In this document: positions 1-7,663 of the stretch, one piece after another
How positions within the stretch are numbered: position 1 is the stretch's first letter
How the letters are laid out: each line of letters starts with the position of its first letter
DNA from: Phycicoccus sp. M110.8
GTDB lineage: Bacteria; Actinomycetota; Actinomycetes; Actinomycetales; Dermatophilaceae
NCBI RefSeq assembly: GCF_032464895.1
Contig: NZ_JAWDIC010000002.1
Span: 62,001-126,000 of the forward strand
Length of the DNA: 64,000 nucleotides
Direction: 5' to 3'
Translations under genes and position numbers: made by a program
Notes under the pieces: model-generated
Database searches by the model: none
What the model saw: the letters and a program-made list of their open reading frames with translations, nothing else
Told to the model about the DNA's origin: nothing

Positions 1-297
1 CGCGAGCCCGACGACGAGCACGCCGACCAGCTCGACACTGATGGCCGCGAGCGCCACGCGGCGGGACGTCCGGTCGCCGCGCGCGAGGGCGACGGTGGCG
101 ACGATGTAGATCACGGCCGCGACGGCCGACAGGACGTAGGCGAGCGGGGCGCGGGAGAAGTACTCGGTGATCTGCAGGACCGAGCGGCCGGTCGCGGCGA
201 GCGCCAGCAGGCCGTAGACCGACACGAGGATGATGCCGGGGCCCGAGCGGGTCGACCGCGGGGCGCCGGGCTGCTGCTGCGACGTCGACTCAGCCAC
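1..297 (-). CDS. membrane protein, C-terminal end cut by window
   Basis: A 99-residue N-terminal part of an integral membrane protein that runs off the left edge. It starts with GTG inside the end of the gene at 290-655, overlapping it by 8 bases, so the two are translationally coupled. A polar, Ser/Gln-rich cytosolic head of about 20 residues is followed by three hydrophobic stretches: GIILVSVYGLLALAA, then APLAYVLSAVAAVIYIVA, then ISVELVGVLVVGLA. No catalytic motif is visible. Small paired multi-pass proteins of this kind are common and uncharacterised in actinobacteria; the function is unknown. Confidence 0.75.
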   Translation of the reverse strand, partial: MAESTSQQQPGAPRSTRSGPGIILVSVYGLLALAATGRSVLQITEYFSRAPLAYVLSAVAAVIYIVATVALARGDRTSRRVALAAISVELVGVLVVGLA

Positions 298-655
298 CGA
301 GGCTCCAGATCTGCTGCAGGCGGGCCGTCATCACGGCCACCCCGAACGCGCCGACGGCGACGACCACCATCGCCCAGCGCGTCTTCTCCTTGAGTGCCGT
401 GAACAGTGCCACCGGCGGGACGAACGGCAGCGTGACGGCGTACGCGGCGAACGTGGCGCGCTCGGCTCCCCCGCCGGTCACCTGCCCCACGTGGACGAGC
501 GCGACCACGAGCTGCACGACCAGGCCGACCTCGAGGACGGCGCCCGCGAGGAGCAGCCGGTCGTCGAGCAGCCGGCCCCTCGCGGCATACCAACCGGACA
601 GCGCCAGCAGGGCGAGCGCCACCACGAAGACGGCGACGGTCAGCGGGAACAGCAC
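290..655 (-). CDS. small four-helix membrane protein
   Basis: A 121-residue protein starting at GTG. It has four hydrophobic segments: roughly residues 2-20, 34-56, 68-85 and 92-110. The second and third are separated by a short polar loop. It overlaps the next membrane gene downstream by 8 bases and the pair probably forms an operon. No known catalytic residues are seen. The start was chosen because the reading frame becomes hydrophobic directly from this GTG, while the open frame upstream is Arg/Pro-rich antisense noise. Function unknown. Confidence 0.7.
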   Translation of the reverse strand: MLFPLTVAVFVVALALLALSGWYAARGRLLDDRLLLAGAVLEVGLVVQLVVALVHVGQVTGGGAERATFAAYAVTLPFVPPVALFTALKEKTRWAMVVVAVGAFGVAVMTARLQQIWSLGG

Positions 656-746
656 GGCGCGAAGCCTACGGCAGCAGTGCTGCTCGGACGTGCGGCGGGC
701 CGCTCCCCCGCGGACGGGTGCAGCGCGGTCGCGGCGGCCACGGGTC

Positions 747-2363
747 CTACCCCGCTCGTCCCGGCGCACCGCCCGAGCCGCCGCCCGAGCCGCCGCCCGA
801 GCCGCCGCTCCCCTGACCGGTCGAGGGGACCGTCGACGGTGCCGCCGCGGGTTTGGAGGACGTCTTCGTGGGGGTGGTGGGCTTGGCGGGAGCCGTCGAG
901 GCCTGCCCGGAGGTCTTCGTCGCGCCCTTCCCCGGAGCGGTCGACTGGGGTGCCGGCGTCTTCGTCTTGCTCGTGCCGTTTCCGGGCGAGCTGGAGTGCG
1001 GGTCGGGCGTCCGGGTCGTGCCCTTGCCCGGCGAGGTGGAGTGCGGGTTCGGAGTCCTCGTCGTCCCCTTGCCCGGGGCCGTGGGGTGCGCCGTCGGGGC
1101 CGGGCCGGGCCCGACCTGCGACGTCGGATGGGTCGCGACGCCGGCGCAGTACCCCTGCACGCGGTCGGTGCCGCCGGCCCGGGAGGCGAGGTCACGGAAC
1201 GCCCTGGACCGGTCGCGGGGGGTGCCCGCCGCCTGGTCGGCCGACCACGCACGGCACAGCCCGGCCACGGCAGCGGCCGACGGCCCGGCCGACGGGGTCC
1301 GCGCGGTGCCGGTGGAACCGGTCGAGGACCCGCCGCGGGCGGGCGCGGCCGACGGGCCGGCAGTCGGCGCCGGGGCCCCGATGGCGTCGTGCATCGCCTG
1401 CTGGACCGGGGCCGGCAGGGCACCGACGTATGCCGCGGCGGTGAGGCCGCCCAGCGACATCACCGATGCCGAGAGGGCGGCGACGGCGAGAGCCGCGCCG
1501 CGAGAGCGACCCACGACGTTGCGTGCGCCGCGGGAGCGAGCGGACCCTCCGCGGGCGTGGCGCGCCGGGCCGACTGCGCCGGCGCGGTGGTTCTCCGCCG
1601 CGCTGGGCACGGCGACGGTGGCGATGACCCGGGAGCCGTGGTGTCTCGCGCCCGAAGGACCTTCGGGGCGACCACCTCCGGCGCGTCCTGCTCGGCCCGC
1701 GCCGCGGCGACCGGCCCGGGACCCACCGGTGAAGGCGCCCAGCACCACGCGTTCGTCGGCGAGCTCGGCGACGGAGCGCGGCGCGGTGAGCGACCACCGC
1801 AACAGGTCGGGGTCGACACCGAGGCGCTCGAGGCCACGCAGGGCGAGCCTTCCCACGGACACCTCGTCGACGCCGGTGACGCGGGCGGTGTCACGCACCG
1901 ACAGGCCGGCCCCGTACCGCAGGAGCAGCACCTCCCCCTGGCCCAGGGGCAGGCTGCGCAGAGCCGCGAGCGAGTCGGCGATGCCGCGGGTGCGCGGGTC
2001 GTCGATGGCGGCGCTCGTGAGCTCCTCCTCGACGTCGTCGGGCAGGGCGCCCCCGACGGGGAGACCCGTGCCGGGGACGACGCTCACCGACCCCCAGGCA
2101 CGCCGCAGCGACCCCTCTTGGGCGCGGGCCCGGGCGCAGGTGAGCAGCCACACGAGCCAGTCGCGTTCGTCACCGCTGAAGTCCGCGAGGCCGCGCACCA
2201 CCGTGATCCACGCCTCGCAGGCGCCGTCGTAGGGGTCGTCGTAACCCACCACCCGCAGGTAGCGCACGAGCAGCGGGTTCGCGTCACGCCACAACCGTGC
2301 GAACGCGACCTCGTCCCCCGACTGTGCCGCACGCACCGCACGGCTGAAGTCGGTGTCGAGCAC
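747..2363 (-). CDS. sigma-70-like factor fused to TM segment and Ser/Thr/Pro tail
   Basis: A 538-residue protein starting at GTG. Residues about 10-85 resemble ECF sigma region 2, and residues about 130-185 resemble region 4, with a helix-turn-helix around LSVRDTARVTGVDEVSVGRL. A basic Gly/Arg-rich linker leads to one probable membrane helix at about 289-312, after which the chain would lie outside the cell. The tail has repeated (S/T)(A/S)PGKG(T/A)T(R/K)T units and ends in Gly-Gly-Ser repeats. If the sigma part works, the protein would be a membrane-tethered sigma factor whose tail may act as a sensor or be released by proteolysis. No separate anti-sigma gene is next to it. The sigma assignment rests on motif resemblance only. 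Confidence 0.75.
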   Translation of the reverse strand: MLDTDFSRAVRAAQSGDEVAFARLWRDANPLLVRYLRVVGYDDPYDGACEAWITVVRGLADFSGDERDWLVWLLTCARARAQEGSLRRAWGSVSVVPGTGLPVGGALPDDVEEELTSAAIDDPRTRGIADSLAALRSLPLGQGEVLLLRYGAGLSVRDTARVTGVDEVSVGRLALRGLERLGVDPDLLRWSLTAPRSVAELADERVVLGAFTGGSRAGRRGAGRAGRAGGGRPEGPSGARHHGSRVIATVAVPSAAENHRAGAVGPARHARGGSARSRGARNVVGRSRGAALAVAALSASVMSLGGLTAAAYVGALPAPVQQAMHDAIGAPAPTAGPSAAPARGGSSTGSTGTARTPSAGPSAAAVAGLCRAWSADQAAGTPRDRSRAFRDLASRAGGTDRVQGYCAGVATHPTSQVGPGPAPTAHPTAPGKGTTRTPNPHSTSPGKGTTRTPDPHSSSPGNGTSKTKTPAPQSTAPGKGATKTSGQASTAPAKPTTPTKTSSKPAAAPSTVPSTGQGSGGSGGGSGGGSGGAPGRAG

Positions 2364-2855
2364 GGGACCAGTATCGGGCCAGCAGCCCCTCCCCCGGCCT
2401 CAGCCGTTCGGGTCGAGTCGCGCTCCACCACCGGGCGGACGCGGTGCCGCGGAGCCTGTGGCATGCCCGGCCGTTGGGGCGGCCTGCCCGTGGCGAGGCC
2501 CCGAGCCGATTCGCAAACCGCCCGGGGCCTCGTCGTCCGGGAGTGACGACCTCTCGGCATCCGGGAGGAGTGGAGCGGCCCGCCGCCCTCGTCGGAGGCG
2601 TTCACCGCGGCTCTCGCTGCGGTCACGGACCGGTTGTCCTTCCGGTTCGCCCTCGTTGCCTGGGGCGCACTTCCTTTGTCCCGCAACGCAGCACGACGCA
2701 ACAGGGACCTTGGTCCTGACTGTCGGGACCGGGTCGGCACCGACCTGCGCCAGTGCCACGAACTCAGCCAACCGCACGAAAACGCATCGTCCGAACGGTT
2801 GGGTGGGTCCCTGATGGTGACCGCGCGGCCCCACCCCGGCCTAGCGTCGCCACCC
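2364..2855. other. intergenic region, nothing recognised
   Basis: A stretch of 492 bases between the divergent sigma-like gene and the small cysteine protein gene. I see no RNA gene, strong hairpin or convincing reading frame. It must hold the promoters of both flanking genes, but I cannot place them. Confidence 0.5.
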
Positions 2856-3224
2856 ATGGACAGCCACCCGCGCACGCTGCCGACCCTGGTCCGTCTCTCC
2901 CAGCCCGCCGTGTGCGGCTGCGGTGAGGTCGTGGCCGGCGGGGAGCGCGTCGGCTACCTGTCCTCGGACGAGGGGATCCTCTGCCTCGGCTGCATGGCCG
3001 ACGTGCAGTCCGGCCGCCTCGATCTGGCGGCGCGGGCCGGCGGCACCAACCGCACCGACCTGGTCGCCGCCCGGCGCCGGCTCACGGCGGGCGAGCACCG
3101 CTCCGTGGTGGCCTCGCGGGCGGACGACCTCGTCCACCGGCTCGACGCGATCCGCGCCATGGGCAGCCTGCAGGGCCAGGGCCAGCCGGCACCGCGCGAC
3201 GTGTACGCCCCCGACGCCGGCTGA
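2856..3224 (+). CDS. small hypothetical protein with CxC and CxxC motifs
   Basis: A 122-residue protein starting with MDSHPRTLPTLVRL. A CGC pair near residue 20 and a CLGC pair near residue 43 could together bind a metal ion as a small zinc ribbon. A helical, charged C-terminal half follows, and there is no signal peptide. The third-position GC bias fits the host, which supports a real gene. It stands alone between the sigma-like gene and the glycosidase-like gene. I do not recognise the family and assign no function. Confidence 0.65.
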   Translation: MDSHPRTLPTLVRLSQPAVCGCGEVVAGGERVGYLSSDEGILCLGCMADVQSGRLDLAARAGGTNRTDLVAARRRLTAGEHRSVVASRADDLVHRLDAIRAMGSLQGQGQPAPRDVYAPDAG

Positions 3225-3481
3225 CGCACCCCCAGGCCCCGACCTGCCGGGCACCGCCTCCCGACCGCGCACGCACCCGGCTGCCCTGCGGGGCGCGGCG
3301 CGCGGCATACGCCCTGTTCTCCACGTTTCGGTGCACTGTGACGTGCGTTGCCCCGGTCTGGGGCCGGGTGTACGTTCCGACAGTCCGGACAAAGTCGTCC
3401 GAAACAGCCTCGGGCGCACTGTCCTGACCACCCAGGCGACGCCGCCCGGCGTCGCTCCCCTTCTGGGTCGGAGGACGCCCG

Positions 3482-6163
3482 ATGTCTCGATCACTCGTCG
3501 CAGCCGCCAGCGTGCTGGCGCTCGGAACGACCGTCCTGGCGGCGCAGCTGCCCGCCAGCGCAGCACCACCGGGAGCCGCCCTCGGTGGAGCCCCGGGAGC
3601 ATCGCCCGGAGCCATGAGCGGCACCGCACCGTCGGCCGCAGCCGGCACCGCAGCCGCCGCAGCCGGCGACGAGCTGTCCCTCACCACGCGGCTCGCCGAC
3701 CGGCGTGAGGTCTCCGCCGGCACTCGGGCCTACTCCATCGGCTTCGAGGACGGCCGGTTCTACGCGAACGGCTGGCACATCACCGGGGAGATGGGCGGCG
3801 TCTGGACCCCGCCGATGAAGATGGTCGACGGCGTCTGGTTCGGCCTCGACGACCAGTGGGTCGGTCCGGCCACGAAGTTCACCAGCGGCTGGGGCTACAC
3901 CCGCTACGACCTGCCCGACACTGCGGGGCTGAAGGTCGCGCGCACCGACTTCGTCCCCGACGGCGTCAGGGGAGCCCTGTTCGGGCTCACCGTCACCAAC
4001 CCCGGCGCGGCCCGCACGGCCAAGCTCTCGGTCGACGCGCACTCCGAGCTCATGGGCCAGTACCCGTGGGGCTTCTCCGGCGTCACGCCGAACGCCAGCG
4101 ACAACCTGCCCGACACAGGCACGTACGACGGCAGGGACCTCGTCTTCACCGACGACGGCGCCCTGCCCGGCGCGCCGACCCACCACTACGCCGCCCTCGT
4201 CGGCACCTCTGCGACCCCGACCTCCGGGGCGATCGGCGACCAGTACTACGGCCCCCAGCCCGGGCACCGCTGCACCGGCACCGAGCCCGGCGCGCCGGCC
4301 GACCCCAAGCCGTCGGCGTGCGACGACGGGCCGTTCGGCAAGGGCACCGGCGGCCGGCTGACCTACTCGCTCGACCTGCCCGCGGGCGGCTCGAAGACCA
4401 TCTGGCTCGCGGTCGCCGGCTCCGACCAGGGACTCACCTCCGCGCGGGGCGAGCTGGCCAAGGCCCTCGCCGACCCCGACGCCGCCCTGGCCGCCAAGAA
4501 GGCCGAGCGGCGGGCGCTCTCACAGATGACCCAGCTGTCGCTGCCGGGCGACCCGCTCGTGCAGCAGGCCGTCGAGTGGGGCAAGCAGAACATGGCCGAC
4601 CTGACCCAGACCGCGACGAACCTGCAGGTGCGCTGGACCAACCAGGGCAAGCAGTTCCCGCCGCCGTCGGGCACGGTCGACAAGGCCACGTGGATCGGCG
4701 CCGGCTACCCGGACTACCCGTGGATCTTCGGCACCGACGCGGAGTACACCGCGTTCGCGGCGGTCTCGGTCGGGCAGTTCGAGGCGATCAAGGGACACCT
4801 GCGCGCGCTCCAGCAGATCTCCGACATCCTCAACAACCGCTCCGGCGTCGTCACGCACGAGGTGGTGTCCGACGGCTCGATCTGGTTCGGCCACGACTCG
4901 CGCACGTAGAACGCGGACGGCACGACGTCATACGACTTCAACACCGACGAGACGGTGAAGTTCCCGAGCACCGTCGCACTGCTGTGGCGCTGGACCGGCG
5001 ACAACGCCTTCCGCGACGAGATGTACGACTTCTCGGTGCGCAACCTGCGCTACGTCACCTCCCAGCTCGACGCCGACCACGACGGCTGGCCCGAGGGCCT
5101 GGGCAACGTCGAGCGCGGCGGCATGGGCCAGGAGAAGCTCGACAACACCGTCTACTACATCCGTGGCCTGTACGACCTCGCCGACATGGCGAAGGCGAAG
5201 CACGACGGCCGCACCTTCGCGTGGGCGAACAACCTGGCGCGCAAGATCCGCGACCGGTTCGACTCCACGTGGTGGTACGCCGCGGCGTCACAGTATGCCG
5301 ACTCGCTCGTCGACCCCGGCAACGTCCAGTCCTTCCAGAAGCACTGGATCGGGCAGTCGCCGATGGAGGCCGAGCTGCAGGTCAACGGCCGCACCCAGGC
5401 CGGGCTCGCGCCGTACGCCCACGGCACCACGGCCCTCGCCGGCCGCGAGAACGACTGCTACAGCGGCACGCCGCCGTTCTCCACCGGGCTGTTCCACACC
5501 GGCTGCGGCGGCGGCGCCAACGGCCAGGGCGAGAAGGTCATCTTCGGCCTGACCACGTCGATCCAGTCGATCGGCGAGGGCAACTACGGCCGCCTCGGCG
5601 CCGGCCAGCAGCAGCGGTACACGCACGCCCTGGCCGACCCGATGTTCGCCGAGCCCGCGACCGGCGGCACCCCGGACGAGCAGCCCGGCGCCATGCCGGA
5701 GATCTTCCCGTCACCGGACCAGGGCGCGAACATCGACCGCTGCTGGACCTGCCGCTCGATGTTCATGCAGGCGTGGGGCAACTACGGCACCGCGTGGGCG
5801 GTCGTGCACCAGTGGCTCGGCGTGCAGCCCGACCTCGGCAACGGCCGGCTCGTCGTCGTGCCGCAGGTGCCGCAGGGCCAGCCGGCGGTCTCCGGCGACC
5901 GCATCCGCCTCGGCGGCGGGTATGCCGACGTGGCGGCGTCCGTGAGCGGCTCGCGGTACACGACGACGATCGACGTGCAGCGGGCCGTGGGTGCGGACAA
6001 GGTCTGGATCGGCCACACGCTGCCGCGCGGCAGCCGGGTCGCCCAGGTCCTGCTCGACGGCCACGTGGTCACCGACGCGACGACGCGGACGACCAACCGC
6101 GGCCTCGAGGTCACCGTCCCGACCAGAGCCGGCTCGCACACGCTGGTCGTGACGACGAGCTGA
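3482..6163 (+). pseudogene. secreted six-hairpin glycosidase-like gene with in-frame TAG
   Basis: The frame begins with an Ala-rich signal peptide (residues 1-28, ending near PASAAP) after a GGAGG ribosome site. It would encode about 893 residues but is stopped by TAG at 4907-4909, after residue 475. The same frame continues without another stop to 6163. The upstream part has a beta-rich N-terminal domain. The rest has the Trp/Tyr-rich helical pattern of (alpha/alpha)6-barrel glycosidases, with motifs such as YPDYPWIFGTDAEY and RCWTCRSMFMQAWGNYGTAW. The exact GH family and substrate are not assignable. The TAG replaces a sense codon between SRT and NADGT, so a single substitution, for instance from TGG, would explain it. 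A sequencing error or a recent nonsense mutation are both possible. Confidence 0.75.
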
Positions 6164-6175
6164 CCTGCACCACCG

Positions 6176-6205
6176 CGTCGGGAGGTCCTGCGGAACCTCC
6201 CGACG
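6176..6205 (+). terminator. hairpin after the glycosidase-like gene
   Basis: An inverted repeat with 11-bp arms (CGTCGGGAGGT and its complement) around an 8-base loop, starting 13 bases after the glycosidase stop. It probably terminates that transcript. Confidence 0.6.
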
Positions 6206-6237
6206 CACACGAGGTCCACGCGGCCCCGCGACAGCAG

Positions 6238-6271
6238 GAGGTCCCACCGGGCTCGAGCCCGGTGGGACCTC
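6238..6271. terminator. strong bidirectional hairpin
   Basis: A perfect 15-bp stem (GAGGTCCCACCGGGC) with a TCGA loop. It lies between the end of the glycosidase-like gene and the convergent gene ending at 6285, so it can serve both strands. Confidence 0.7.
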
Positions 6272-6284
6272 TCGCATCCGCCTG

Positions 6285-6590
6285 TCAGCCGGGCGGCGAC
6301 CTCTCACGCCCCGGGACGTGCCCGTGGGCCCCGGCAGCCGGCGGTCCCTGCACCGCCCAGCGGCGCCGGTGCCGCCTCGACCTCGGACGGTCCGCGCGGT
6401 CGGGGGCACAGGGCTGTGGGGGCATCCGCTGCTCCAGGTCGGCCGTCAGGGCCTCGAACTCCTCGTGGAGCCACTGCTCGTCCTCGAGCAGCAGGTCCAC
6501 CCGGGCCCACGCGGCATCGGTCCCCACGCCGGGGTCCAGCTCCAGCGCGCCCCACGCCTGTGCGGTCGTCGTCGCCCCGACCACGGTCAT
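6285..6590 (-). CDS. small hypothetical protein downstream of hsp20
   Basis: A 101-residue protein starting at MTVVGATTTAQAW. The first 55 residues form an acidic amphipathic helix-like region (LLLEDEQWLHEEFEALTADL). The last 40 are basic and Arg/Pro-rich and look disordered. It sits 37 bases after the Hsp20 stop on the same strand and is probably co-transcribed with it. That suggests a stress-linked accessory role, but this is inference from position only. I do not recognise a family. Confidence 0.5.
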   Translation of the reverse strand: MTVVGATTTAQAWGALELDPGVGTDAAWARVDLLLEDEQWLHEEFEALTADLEQRMPPQPCAPDRADRPRSRRHRRRWAVQGPPAAGAHGHVPGRERSPPG

Positions 6591-6627
6591 CGGCTCGACC
6601 ACCTCCTTCCCAGCAGTCGGCCGCCCG

Positions 6628-7059
6628 TCAGGCGGAGATGGCGTGCGGGGTGCGGTGCCCGGTGTTGATCTCGATCTTGCGGGGCTTGGCCGCCTCCGCG
6701 ACCGGCACGACCAGCCGCAGCACGCCGTCGCTGTAGGACGCCTCGATGCGCTCGAGGTCGAGGGTGTCCCCCAGGAAGAGCTGACGGCTGAACACCCCGC
6801 GCGGGCGCTCCGCCGCGATGGACTCGTGGTCGTCCTGGAGCCGCGGGCGCTCGGCCCGGACGGTGAGGACGTTGCGCTCGACGTCGAGGTCGACCGACGA
6901 GGGGTCCACGCCCGGCAGGTCGAACTCGACCACGAACCGGTCGCCCTCTCGCCAGGCATCCATCGGCATCACGGTGGGACGGGCCATCGTCCCCAGGACC
7001 TGCTGCGCCAGCTGGTCCAGCTCGCGGAACTGGTCAGTCCGCATGAGCATCTCAACCAC
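6628..7059 (-). CDS. Hsp20/alpha-crystallin small heat-shock protein
   Basis: A 143-residue ATP-independent holdase chaperone that binds unfolding proteins. The alpha-crystallin domain spans about residues 35-130: [20 protein letters not shown] opens it, [10 protein letters not shown] follows, and the family's conserved A-x-x-x-(N/D)-G-V-L-x-(L/V) is present as [13 protein letters not shown]. The C-terminus carries an I-x-I motif (IEI) used in oligomer assembly. Translation may start at one of the first three Met codons. It is transcribed away from a MerR-type regulator, an arrangement typical of heat-shock genes controlled by an adjacent repressor. A small acidic protein gene follows on the same strand. 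Confidence 0.93.
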   Translation of the reverse strand: MVEMLMRTDQFRELDQLAQQVLGTMARPTVMPMDAWREGDRFVVEFDLPGVDPSSVDLDVERNVLTVRAERPRLQDDHESIAAERPRGVFSRQLFLGDTLDLERIEASYSDGVLRLVVPVAEAAKPRKIEINTGHRTPHAISA

Positions 7060-7112
7060 CTCCAGTGTCTGCTGTCCCTGCGCCGCGACTGCTAGGATCT
7101 CAGTCGTGCGCT

Positions 7113-7145
7113 ACAGATTTTCTAACCACACGGCATACGATCTGT
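7113..7145. promoter_or_regulatory. candidate operator in hsp20-merR divergent region
   Basis: An interrupted inverted repeat, ACAGAT at 7113-7118 and ATCTGT at 7140-7145, in the space shared by hsp20 and the MerR-type regulator. Its position fits an autoregulated operator. It does not match the classic HAIR sequence bound by HspR, so the assignment is tentative. Confidence 0.35.
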
Positions 7146-7161
7146 CAAGGGTCTCCCGCGC

Positions 7162-7512
7162 ATGACGGAGCAGGCTCGCAGCCGCGCCCCCGAGGACGCC
7201 CGGCCGGTGTACTCCATCTCGGTGGCGGCCGAGCTGGCCGAGCTGGCGGTGCCCACCCTGCGGCTGTACGAGGAGCACGGCCTCGTGACACCGGCGCGCA
7301 CCGACGGCGGCACCCGCCGGTACAGCGCGGACGACGTCGAGCGCATCCGCCGGGTCTCAGGACTGGTCGAGGACGGCGTCACGCTCGCGGCCGTCCAGAT
7401 GGTCCTGGACCTGCAGGACCGCAACCGCAGCCTCACCGACGCCAACCGGGCGCTCCGGGACCGAAACGCAGCCCTCCGCAAGGACAACGCGTGTCTGCGC
7501 GCCGACGACTAG
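7162..7512 (+). CDS. MerR-family (HspR-like) transcriptional regulator
   Basis: A 116-residue regulator. A winged helix of the MerR type spans about residues 15-85, with YSISVAAELAELAVPTLRLY as the helix-turn-helix and EEHGLVTPARTDGGTRRYS as the wing. The C-terminal part is a coiled coil rich in Asn/Asp/Arg (DRNRSLTDANRALRDRNAAL) and would drive dimerisation. There is no metal-binding cysteine cluster, which argues against a metal sensor. Divergence from hsp20 suggests an HspR-like role in repressing that gene. Confidence 0.85.
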   Translation: MTEQARSRAPEDARPVYSISVAAELAELAVPTLRLYEEHGLVTPARTDGGTRRYSADDVERIRRVSGLVEDGVTLAAVQMVLDLQDRNRSLTDANRALRDRNAALRKDNACLRADD

Positions 7513-7663
7513 CGCCCCGACACGCCGCGCGTCTGCGGCGACACGCCGTCGACGCCTCGTCCGAACGGCCAATCCGCTCCCCGAAATGCGACACAGGGCC
7601 ACTCCGGGTGCCACCCTTCACAGTCGTCACACCCGTCACCACGTTCCCCCGACGACCCCCCGG

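Noticed and set aside
4907-4909. Amber readthrough or pyrrolysine in the glycosidase-like gene
   Set aside because: No pyl genes or suppressor context seen, and no downstream structural element. Mutation or sequencing error is simpler.
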